A stretch of 5,316 bases of DNA from Myxococcales bacterium. Lineage in GTDB: Bacteria > Myxococcota_A > UBA9160 > SMWR01. The notes under the pieces were generated by a model. It searched no databases, was not told the origin of the DNA, and saw only the letters and a list, made by a program, of their open reading frames with translations. Shown here piece by piece: positions 1 to 5,316 of the stretch. The position numbers and the translations under genes are program-made. Numbering within the stretch: the stretch's first letter is position 1; each line of letters begins with the position of its first letter. The stretch is from contig JACZXC010000241.1 in the NCBI GenBank assembly GCA_022571825.1, positions 1 through 5,316 on the forward strand, given 5' to 3'.

Positions 1-1
1 G

Positions 2-298
2 ACCGGTTACCTAACCACTTCGTACCGAATTCTGGGCGACAGTAATGAACTCAAACGAGCCGACGGGGTTGGGATCAACGTCGGCGGGCAATACCAAGTG
101 GTCGATTTCGCAAGCCTCGGCGTGAGTTATGACTGGCGTCAATCCACAGACCGCAGTCGGACCGACCCTCAGTGGATCTCTCCCTACGTGAGTATCCACG
201 CGACCGATCGCCTGTCGATCAACCCCTACTGGGTATACGGTCTCAATTCGGATTCCCTCCAATACGGCGGCGGAATGACGTTCTCCTACCGCTACTAG
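2..298 (+). CDS. C-terminal part of an outer-membrane beta-barrel protein (5' end outside window)
   Basis: The frame is open from the first complete codon at base 2 to the TAG at 296-298, giving 98 residues with no start needed inside the window. The GTG at 98 is an internal codon. The residues form short strands of alternating polar and hydrophobic/aromatic side chains (around GINVGGQYQVV, SLGVSYDWRQ, WISPYVSIHA, RLSINPYWVYGL and LQYGGGMTFSYRY), separated by Asp/Ser/Arg-rich turns. The protein ends in an aromatic residue after an alternating pattern (FSYRY), as expected of the C-terminal beta-signal recognised by the BAM complex. I infer a transporter- or porin-like barrel in the outer membrane. 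The substrate cannot be told and the family is not recognised. It converges on the membrane-protein gene downstream, with only 35 bp between the two stop codons and no obvious terminator there. Confidence 0.72.
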   Translation, partial: TGYLTTSYRILGDSNELKRADGVGINVGGQYQVVDFASLGVSYDWRQSTDRSRTDPQWISPYVSIHATDRLSINPYWVYGLNSDSLQYGGGMTFSYRY

Positions 299-333
299 AA
301 ACTCATTGGGATCGGGGTAACTGACGCGGCGGA

Positions 334-1377
<1,044 letters not shown>

Positions 1378-1386
1378 GGCCAGCCA

Positions 1387-1392
1387 CTCCCC
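1387..1392 (-). promoter_or_regulatory. Ribosome binding site of the membrane-protein gene
   Basis: Read on the minus strand, GGGGAG lies 9 nt before the ATG at 1377-1375. It supports that start over the longer overlapping minus-strand frame that begins near 1387 and spans two genes. Confidence 0.6.
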
Positions 1393-1518
1393 ATCCCTTG
1401 CGGCCCGCGTCGGGCGCCTCGGCGCCGACCCCGTCGCCGCCTGGATCTGCGAAGCCTACTCCCTTCTCTCTTTCGGCCGGCGCCCCGCTCGCCGTAAGCG
1501 GCTTTGCAGGAGCGTCGT

Positions 1519-1551
1519 CGGTCTGGGAGGCGCAGCTGGCCCCCCAGACCG
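1519..1551. terminator. Strong stem-loop between two minus-strand frames; possible U-less terminator
   Basis: The left arm CGGTCTGGG (1519-1527) is exactly complementary to CCCAGACCG (1543-1551). After one A/C mismatch (1528 against 1542), GGC (1529-1531) pairs with GCC (1539-1541), leaving a 7-nt loop. This gives a near-perfect 12-bp GC-rich stem. It lies about 42 nt beyond the stop codon of the small minus-strand frame at 1593-1928 and about 140 nt upstream of the membrane-protein start. That is where a terminator separating them would sit. No U-run follows on either strand, so it is not a textbook intrinsic terminator. It could instead be an mRNA-stabilising structure or a protein-binding palindrome. 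The rest of 1378-1592 is GC-rich and shows no gene, only a doubled GGCGCC (1413-1418 and 1421-1426). Confidence 0.45.
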
Positions 1552-1592
1552 GTGTCCCGCCGATGCGGTCTGACGCCCGCCCGAGGTTCGCG

Positions 1593-1928
1593 CTACTTCA
1601 CCTTGCTCGTCTTCGTCTTGCTCGATTGGGTCTGGCTTGACTTGGTCTTGCTGCTCTTGACTTTGCCGCTGCCGGAGCTGCCGCTGCCGTCGCACGAGGA
1701 GTCCACAGCACCGTTGGGGCCGCCGCTTCCCCGGCCGGGATTGCTCGAGTCGACGCCGTCGTCGTTGTTGCCGTGGCCGTTGTCGCTCTTGCCGTCGCGG
1801 CTGCCGGGGCCTCCCGTGAGAGAGATCACCGTGGTGGTCCGATCGAAGACATCGTCCGAGATGACCACGGGCTCACCTGAGCCGACTCCATAGTCGCCGA
1901 GGGCCGTTCCCCCGCCGATCAAGGCCAT
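1593..1928 (-). CDS. Small Gly/Ser/Asp-rich protein with Lys/Ser repeat tail, hypothetical; possibly the 3' part of a broken gene
   Basis: The frame gives 111 residues from the ATG at 1928-1926 to the TAG at 1595-1593. Residues 1-40 look like ordinary protein (GGGTALGDYG, PVVISDDVFDRTTTVISLTGG). Residues 41-88 are low complexity, rich in Gly, Asp, Asn and Ser, with NGHGNNDDGVDSSNPG at 50-65. Residues 89-111 are a Lys/Ser/Thr pentapeptide-repeat tail. The codons are strongly GC-biased at the third position (roughly 85% by eye), which argues for genuine coding in this frame. Against the annotated start, there is no Shine-Dalgarno sequence before 1928. The same codon bias continues upstream in frame to about 2000 without a start codon before the TGA at 2021-2019. 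I therefore suspect that the true 5' part lies in another frame. The Gly/Asn/Asp run followed by SNPG resembles tails of secreted or surface proteins, but no signal peptide is visible and I do not recognise the family. Confidence 0.42.
   Translation of the reverse strand: MALIGGGTALGDYGVGSGEPVVISDDVFDRTTTVISLTGGPGSRDGKSDNGHGNNDDGVDSSNPGRGSGGPNGAVDSSCDGSGSSGSGKVKSSKTKSSQTQSSKTKTSKVK
1596..1664 (-). repeat. Degenerate 15-nt repeat encoding a Lys/Ser pentapeptide tail
   Basis: The last 23 codons of the 1593-1928 frame read as KVKSS, KTKSS, QTQSS, KTKTS, KVK. This is a five-residue period with basic or amide residues at positions 1 and 3 and Ser/Thr at 4 and 5. The DNA units are diverged at synonymous sites (for example AAGACCAAGTCAAGC against AAGACGAAGACGAGC). 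Divergence at silent sites with the amino-acid pattern kept suggests past selection on the peptide rather than a fresh duplication. Confidence 0.65.
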
Positions 1929-1986
1929 GGCGCTCGCCAGGCAGGAGGCGCCAGAGACTGGGTCGTTCGTCTTGGGTTTGTCGGAG

Positions 1987-2170
1987 TCATTGCACCACCT
2001 GGAGCTGGTTCTCGATGATCAACGATGTCGAGGACGGTCTCCGGGGGATCGATGTCCCCGGTCGCGGTGGCGCGAAAGTTCGCGTACAGGATGTTCCCGC
2101 CGTCGTCGGCGGCCTGGAAATCGCAGACCCTCTTGAGGGCGAGCCGAGTGAAGCCCCGATTGGAGCCGCC
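1987..2170 (-). pseudogene. Broken reading frame, likely the 5' part of the adjoining small gene or a separate remnant
   Basis: From about 2168 to 2022 one minus-strand frame has strong GC3 bias and a protein-like sequence (NRGFTRLALKRVCDFQAADD, then GNILYANFRATATGDIDPPE and TVLDIV). Immediately afterwards that frame loses its codon bias (GAT CAT CGA GAA CCA GCT CCA GGT). The frame one base further picks the bias up, reading IIENQLQVVQ before a TGA at 1989-1987. The third frame then continues with biased codons into the 1593-1928 reading frame. The pattern fits two +1 shifts, or one -1 shift placed after the TGA at 2021-2019, in one original gene. It could also be a short gene ending at 1987 with one frameshift. 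No convincing start codon, Shine-Dalgarno sequence or signal peptide is seen on the 5' side, where an 11-bp tandem repeat begins. I do not recognise the product. Confidence 0.35.
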
Positions 2171-2203
2171 CAATTGAGGCCCAATTGAGGCCCAATTGAG
2201 GCC
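2171..2203. repeat. Three perfect tandem copies of an 11-bp unit, CAATTGAGGCC
   Basis: The unit CAATTGAGGCC occurs head to tail at 2171-2181, 2182-2192 and 2193-2203 with no mismatch. Each copy contains the palindrome CAATTG. Eleven is not a multiple of three, so gain or loss of a copy would shift any reading frame crossing it. The spacing also equals about one helical turn, putting the CAATTG cores on one face of the DNA. The repeat lies at the 5' side of the broken minus-strand frame. Confidence 0.9.
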
Positions 2204-2399
2204 GACAGGCTGTTGGGGAGAAAAAGCGGCTGTGCGCACAGGTCGCGCGTGGGATCGCGGTGCGAAACTCATCGGACTCCCTTCGGCAGCCGTTCGACCC
2301 GCTCACCCCCATGAGGCGAGTGTGGGCACTGGCTTTGCGCCACCGCCTTTCGGCGGCTTTGCCTGTTGGAGGAGCCAGCTCTGGAACTCGAGAGTTCAG
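2204..2399. other. Intergenic stretch without a supported gene
   Basis: The open frames across here lack coding-type codon bias. Small structures are visible: CCGCC/GGCGG at 2343-2356, which on the minus strand closes a GAAA (GNRA-type) tetraloop; a direct repeat GGCTTTGC at 2331-2338 and 2355-2362; and a 7-bp bulged stem at 2381-2399 directly beyond the oxidoreductase stop codon. None is followed by a U-run on the minus strand, so no terminator can be assigned with confidence. Confidence 0.5.
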
Positions 2400-3263
2400 T
2401 CAGATCCTGGCGATGATTTCGTCTCCGTATCGCTCAAGAGCCCGTCGCTTGGCATCGAGGCTGGATCCCGGCCCGATGCTGAAGGCCAACGGATAGCTGA
2501 TCATCGCGGTCACACCGGTATCGGCGAGCCGCCGGAAGAGATCGACGTCGGGCGGTGCCGTCACCGCCACGATGGTCTCGAAGGGCTCGCTCTCGAGGCC
2601 ATTCTCTTGGCGCAGTGACCGCAGCCGTTCGATCAGAGCGGGCACCTCAGCGGGGGGGCACCCGGCGCCAAGCCACCCGTCATTGCGAGCCGCACGGCGC
2701 AGCGCTCCGGGGCTGACGCCGCCGACGTAGATGGGAATCGGCTCCCGAGGAGCGGGGCTCATCTGAAGTCGATCGAAGTCGGTGAACTCCCCGTGGTGCT
2801 CCACCATTCCGCCGGCCCACACCTTCTTCAACACCTCGATCATCTCGTCGAGGCGCCGCCCGCGGGTGTGAAAGTCCTGTCCGAGCTGGGTGAACTCCTC
2901 CTCGATCCAGCCCGCGCCCACGCCCAGGGCGACCCGGCCGCCGGACAAGAGCGCCGCCGTCCCCACGGCTTTGGCCACCAGCAGTGGATGGCGAAGGGGC
3001 GCCAGGTAGACCGCAGTGCTGAAGCGCAGTCGGGTGGTTGCCGTCGACATCGCGGCGATCGCCGCCCAGGGTTCGGGCCACTCGGTCTCGCCGGTGAAGG
3101 GCGGGCTCCCGTCCTCGGAGTAGGGATACTTCGAATCGATCTTCTCGGGAAAGAACACATGATCGGAAACCAGGGCGCCGTGGAAGCCCACTTCCTCGCA
3201 GATCTTCGACAGCGCCACCAGTTGGTCCGTTTCGGTGAACGAGAGCGACTGCCAGAACTTCAT
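2400..3263 (-). CDS. LLM class (luciferase-like) F420/flavin-dependent oxidoreductase
   Basis: This is a complete 287-residue protein, a normal length for the bacterial luciferase-like (PF00296) superfamily. It opens with MKFWQSLSFT and carries the N-terminal EEVGFHGALVSDHVFFPE segment (24-40). Residues 80-95 (RFSTAVYLAPLRHPLL) are the usual LLM core strand and turn, and 108-124 (GGRVALGVGAGWIEEEF) match the signature of the family. Residues 176-198 (IPIYVGGVSPGALRRAARNDGW) form the phosphate/cofactor-side motif. Members are soluble TIM-barrel enzymes that move a hydride using coenzyme F420 or FMN. The full motif set looks closest to the F420-type subfamilies of actinobacteria and deltaproteobacteria, but cofactor and substrate cannot be read from the sequence. 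The start is fixed by GAGAGG 7 nt upstream; an upstream in-frame extension of 65 residues overlaps the preceding gene and looks non-coding. It follows the double-Cys gene by 38 nt and is probably co-transcribed with it. Confidence 0.92.
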   Translation of the reverse strand: MKFWQSLSFTETDQLVALSKICEEVGFHGALVSDHVFFPEKIDSKYPYSEDGSPPFTGETEWPEPWAAIAAMSTATTRLRFSTAVYLAPLRHPLLVAKAVGTAALLSGGRVALGVGAGWIEEEFTQLGQDFHTRGRRLDEMIEVLKKVWAGGMVEHHGEFTDFDRLQMSPAPREPIPIYVGGVSPGALRRAARNDGWLGAGCPPAEVPALIERLRSLRQENGLESEPFETIVAVTAPPDVDLFRRLADTGVTAMISYPLAFSIGPGSSLDAKRRALERYGDEIIARI

Positions 3264-3270
3264 CCTCACA

Positions 3271-3276
3271 CCTCTC
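3271..3276 (-). promoter_or_regulatory. Ribosome binding site fixing the LLM oxidoreductase start
   Basis: GAGAGG on the minus strand lies 7 nt before the ATG at 3263-3261. It favours the 287-residue protein over the 352-residue extended frame that runs back into the upstream gene. Confidence 0.65.
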
Positions 3277-3301
3277 GGTACCGGGATGTCTCCACTGGCC
3301 C

Positions 3302-3655
3302 TCACCCCGCGTCTTGTCGATCTGCGGGCTCGATCTCGAGCGACTCCGGAACCAGGTTGGCGAAGAACTCCCGGGCTCCACTCGGCCCCGTCACTTCGAG
3401 CCAGAGGGCGCGCGCCGATTCGTCCCGGCGTTGCGCGAAGGACGCGAAGCCGCAGCACCGGCTCTCGAAGGCCACGAATTCGTGTACCTCCCGCTCGGTG
3501 TCGGCGGTGAGATCCAGACGGAATGACAACCCGGCGGGCAACTCATGTACGGAACGTATCCGCTGCATGAATCCCTTCCGAAGCTCGGCGCGACGGATGC
3601 GCTGGTCCACCTCGGACAGGCTGCAGGCCACGATCGGATTTGCGAGCTCGCCCAT
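3302..3655 (-). CDS. Small double-cysteine (CC-motif) protein of unknown function
   Basis: The protein has 117 residues starting MGELANPIVACSLSEVDQRIRRAELRK and ending at the TGA at 3304-3302. It is soluble, with no signal peptide or membrane segment. Visible landmarks are Cys11 in VACSL, a charged helix at 15-33 ending in an HELPAGLSFRLDL strand (37-49), the pair Cys67-Cys68 in FESRCCGFASF, and a C-terminal LWLEVTGPSGAREFFANL (84-101). From memory this layout (NPIxCSL, ELPxGxxFRF, ERxCCxF, LxLTGPxGxxEF) matches a conserved family of roughly 100-residue hypotheticals, some lying near heavy-metal genes. I know of no established function. The Cys pair suggests thiol chemistry or metal binding, which is inference. 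An upstream ATG in frame (3712) adds 19 basic residues, but the perfect AGGAGG at 3667-3662, 6 nt before 3655, decides for the shorter form. It is the first gene of a likely two-gene unit with the LLM oxidoreductase. Confidence 0.85.
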   Translation of the reverse strand: MGELANPIVACSLSEVDQRIRRAELRKGFMQRIRSVHELPAGLSFRLDLTADTEREVHEFVAFESRCCGFASFAQRRDESARALWLEVTGPSGAREFFANLVPESLEIEPADRQDAG

Positions 3656-3661
3656 TTTCTT

Positions 3662-3667
3662 CCTCCT
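3662..3667 (-). promoter_or_regulatory. Perfect AGGAGG ribosome binding site of the double-Cys gene
   Basis: The minus strand reads GAGGAGGA six nucleotides before the ATG at 3655-3653. It is the best Shine-Dalgarno match in the window and decides between the 117- and 136-residue versions of the protein. Confidence 0.75.
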
Positions 3668-3728
3668 CGAAGCAAGAGCGTACCTCTTCGATTTTGCTTT
3701 GGGTCCGGGCAAGCCCCCCTCGGTCGCT

Positions 3729-3745
3729 GCAAGCGGCCCGCTTGC
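3729..3745. promoter_or_regulatory. Inverted repeat in the divergent intergenic region, candidate operator
   Basis: GCAAGCG (3729-3735) and CGCTTGC (3739-3745) form perfect 7-bp arms around a 3-nt centre. It lies between the divergently transcribed double-Cys gene (start 3655) and DUF1214 gene (start 3813). A weak plus-strand promoter can be drawn with TTGCGC (3742-3747) as -35 and TAGCAA (3765-3770) as -10 at 17 bp, so the palindrome would overlap the -35 element. The -10 match is poor, and no regulator gene lies in the window. A second looser pair, GCCGGG/CCCGGC (3756-3761 and 3776-3781), follows. Confidence 0.35.
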
Positions 3746-3812
3746 GCCGCTATCGGCCGGGAGCTAGCAATCGAGCCCGGCAGCGGGGTGGAGGGGCCTG
3801 GCGACCGAGAGC

Positions 3813-4913
3813 ATGGCGACTGATTCTTCCGCAGAGCGGATCCTCAGCGGTACGAGCTGGTCCGACTTCTGCACCGAGCTCCGGCGGGCGGGAGAGGTGA
3901 TCCTGCGGGACGGCTCGCCCCGGGACCCCTTCGATCGGGCTGAGGGCTTTCGCTACCTGAGCCGACTCACACGGGTCGCCTTGGAGTCGTTCATCGAATT
4001 CGCGGACCCGCGAGCCCCGGTCCTTCATCGACCCGCACACGAAACCATCAAGATGGGCGCGGACAACCCGGACAACGTCTATCAGAGCGCGGCCATCAGC
4101 GGAGCCTTCGACTATCGAATCTGGGGAAGCCGGGGAACGATCCACACCCTGGGATTCGGAACCTATGCGGGAAACTACGGCTCCTCGGCGCGCTCGGGCC
4201 CCACCGGCTACGTCGACGCCGCCCAACTCGAGGTCGGGTCGGACGGCAGCTTCGAAATCCAGCTGAGCTGCCAGGAGAAGCCGGGGAACTGGTTGCCCAT
4301 GGAGCCCGATACGACCTCGCTGATCGTGCGCCAGACCTATCGGGACCGGAGCCGGGAGAAACCGGCGCAGCTCCAGATCGAGCACCTGGGCGCCGAGGGA
4401 CCTCCCGAGCCCGTGACCGCCGAGTTCATCGACCGCGGATTGGCAAAGGCGGCGGCCTATGTGAACGGCACAGCCACGCTCTTTGCCGACTGGGCCGAGG
4501 ACTTCGCGAAACGAGTGAACGAGCTGCCCAGGTTCGACCCCTCACGGGCCAGCGCCGCCCATGGCGATCCCCATATCGCCTACTATCACGGCTACTGGGA
4601 GCTGGGCCCCGGCGAGGCGCTGCTGATCGAGGTCACGCCCCCGGCCTGCGCCTATTGGAACTTCCAGCTCAACAACCACTGGATGGAATCGCTCGACTAC
4701 CGCTATCACACCATCGCGCTCAACGGTCACGGCGCCCGCCTCGAGAAGGACGGCTCGGTGCGAATCGCAATCGCCCATGCAGATCCCGGGATCAAAAACT
4801 GGATCGAAACCGCGGGACACCGCCGTGGAACCATGTGCCTACGCTGGGTTGGGGCCGAGGAGCATCCGCAGCCGACGACCCGGGTCGTGAGCGCCGGCGA
4901 CCTTTCGCCCTGA
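3813..4913 (+). CDS. DUF1214 domain-containing protein
   Basis: This is a complete 366-residue soluble protein without a signal peptide. The C-terminal region, about 262-345, has the DUF1214 pattern: WELGPGEALLIEVTPPACAYWNFQLNNHWMESLDYR, then LNGHGARLEKDGSVRIAIAHADPGIKNWIETAGH and RGTMCLRW. The central part also fits the longer members of the family: DNPDNVYQSAAISGAFDYRIWGSRGT (84-109), and GNWLPMEPDTTSLIVRQTYRD (158-178). The biochemical function is not established. Family members are numerous in mycobacteria, Bradyrhizobium and deltaproteobacteria and often sit among lipid- or steroid-type catabolic genes, where they may bind a hydrophobic substrate (inference). The ATG at 3813 has only a weak upstream purine stretch (GAGAG directly before it and GGAGGGG about 18 nt away), so translation initiation may be modest. 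No better in-frame start is apparent. It is transcribed divergently from the double-Cys gene and converges on the sulfotransferase gene. Confidence 0.9.
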   Translation: MATDSSAERILSGTSWSDFCTELRRAGEVILRDGSPRDPFDRAEGFRYLSRLTRVALESFIEFADPRAPVLHRPAHETIKMGADNPDNVYQSAAISGAFDYRIWGSRGTIHTLGFGTYAGNYGSSARSGPTGYVDAAQLEVGSDGSFEIQLSCQEKPGNWLPMEPDTTSLIVRQTYRDRSREKPAQLQIEHLGAEGPPEPVTAEFIDRGLAKAAAYVNGTATLFADWAEDFAKRVNELPRFDPSRASAAHGDPHIAYYHGYWELGPGEALLIEVTPPACAYWNFQLNNHWMESLDYRYHTIALNGHGARLEKDGSVRIAIAHADPGIKNWIETAGHRRGTMCLRWVGAEEHPQPTTRVVSAGDLSP

Positions 4914-4998
4914 TCCAAAATTGGAAAGGGGCCCTGGATGCGGCGAGGGGGGCGTTACCCGCCGTACGCAATTCCGCATCGGGCTGAGCCGCCCGGGT

Positions 4999-5316
4999 TC
5001 ACCCCCCGGATTCCTGGGAAATCCCGAAGCGCTCGGTGTAGCGGCGAAAGCGCTCGGCGATCTCGCCCTGGGACAACCCGAATGCCTGCGCCGCGTAGCG
5101 GTGCTCGCCGTGTTCGCCCTGGGGATGGTTCGTGTGCCAGTCGCGCATGCGCTCTTCACCCCCGGGCGAGAGCGCAAAGCCGAAGTGGTCGTACATGCGC
5201 TTCACGGCCCCGACCGGGTCCGCGACGACTTCGGCAAAGGGGAGATCGAAGAAGCGGGCAGGATCGACAGAATCGCGCACGTCCAGCGCCCGGTTCATCA
5301 TGTCGGACCACATCTC
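4999..5316 (-). CDS. C-terminal part of a sulfotransferase family protein (5' end outside window)
   Basis: The frame is open across the right edge and ends at the TGA at 5001-4999, giving 105 visible residues. The ATG at 5313 is most likely internal, because the frame continues and the family is normally 300-400 residues. The visible part matches the C-terminal end of PF13469-type sulfotransferases: ARFFDLPFAEVVADPVGAVKRMYDHFGF, followed by EERMRDWHTNHPQGEHGEHRY and FGLSQGEIAERFRRYTERFGI. In this family the region supplies part of the PAPS-binding fold and the helical cap. The 5'-phosphosulfate-binding loop lies upstream, outside the window. The enzyme would transfer sulfate from PAPS to a hydroxyl or amine on a small molecule or lipid; the acceptor is unknown. 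It faces the DUF1214 gene tail to tail with 85 bp between stop codons. That gap holds only a weak 7-bp stem (4939-4945 with 4960-4966), and no U-rich terminator. Confidence 0.87.
   Translation of the reverse strand, partial: EMWSDMMNRALDVRDSVDPARFFDLPFAEVVADPVGAVKRMYDHFGFALSPGGEERMRDWHTNHPQGEHGEHRYAAQAFGLSQGEIAERFRRYTERFGISQESGG

Noticed and set aside
1504..1893. Plus-strand frame with a very hydrophobic Leu-rich stretch resembling a membrane segment
   Set aside because: The Leu/Val run is the antisense of the Lys/Ser repeat codons on the minus strand and is an artefact of the repeat.
2171..2203. The 11-bp repeat as a CRISPR array or plasmid iterons
   Set aside because: There are no spacers, and no replication initiator, AT-rich region or DnaA box is visible nearby.
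3264..3458. 65-residue N-terminal extension of the LLM oxidoreductase
   Set aside because: It is Arg-rich, overlaps the upstream gene, and the family-typical start MKFW has its own Shine-Dalgarno sequence.
3666..3690. AAGAG/CTCTT stem with T-rich flank on the plus strand, terminator-like
   Set aside because: Its arms are only 5 bp, and it lies in the 5' untranslated region of the minus-strand gene with no plus-strand gene ending there.
2793..3767. 324-residue plus-strand open frame opposite the LLM and double-Cys genes
   Set aside because: It covers two well-supported minus-strand genes and shows no recognisable motif.
4914..4998. Possible bidirectional terminator between the convergent DUF1214 and sulfotransferase genes
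   Set aside because: Only a 7-bp stem with a G-T pair and a 14-nt loop is visible, and no U-run follows on either strand.

Overview
This is a GC-rich bacterial window with tightly packed genes on both strands. The gene content is an outer-membrane beta-barrel end, an LLM-class (F420-type) oxidoreductase, a DUF1214 protein and a PF13469-type sulfotransferase end. This mix suggests a Gram-negative lineage with a large lipid or xenobiotic repertoire, such as Myxococcota, Binatota or another former deltaproteobacterium. That assignment is an inference from gene content and base composition; no rRNA or marker gene is present.

Layout from left to right. (1) 2-298, plus strand: the C-terminal 98 residues of an outer-membrane beta-barrel protein, cut by the window edge. 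(2) 334-1377, minus strand, convergent with it: a complete 347-residue polytopic membrane protein with conserved-looking His motifs. (3) About 1378-2399: a gene-poor kilobase. It holds a strong 33-nt hairpin, a small Gly/Ser/Asp/Asn/Lys-rich reading frame (1593-1928) with a pentapeptide-repeat tail, a broken reading frame upstream of it (about 1987-2170), and an 11-bp tandem repeat in three copies (2171-2203). Codon bias moves between all three minus-strand frames here, so this may be one decayed or frameshifted gene. (4) 3655-2400, minus strand: a two-gene unit of a 117-residue double-cysteine protein of unknown function followed, 38 nt later, by an LLM-family flavin/F420 oxidoreductase. (5) A 157-bp divergent intergenic region containing a 7-bp-arm inverted repeat. 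(6) 3813-4913, plus strand: a complete DUF1214 protein. (7) 4999-5316, minus strand, convergent: the C-terminal 105 residues of a sulfotransferase, cut by the right edge.

No pathway can be reconstructed. The only likely co-transcribed pair is the double-Cys protein with the LLM oxidoreductase. DUF1214 proteins, sulfotransferases and LLM oxidoreductases are often abundant in the same lipid/steroid-degrading genomes, so the right half may be an accessory metabolic patch. I found no CRISPR array, phage gene, transposase, rRNA or tRNA, and nothing that clearly amounts to a new defence or mobile system. The points most worth a second look are the frame-shifting region at 1593-2203 and the uncharacterised His-rich membrane protein.
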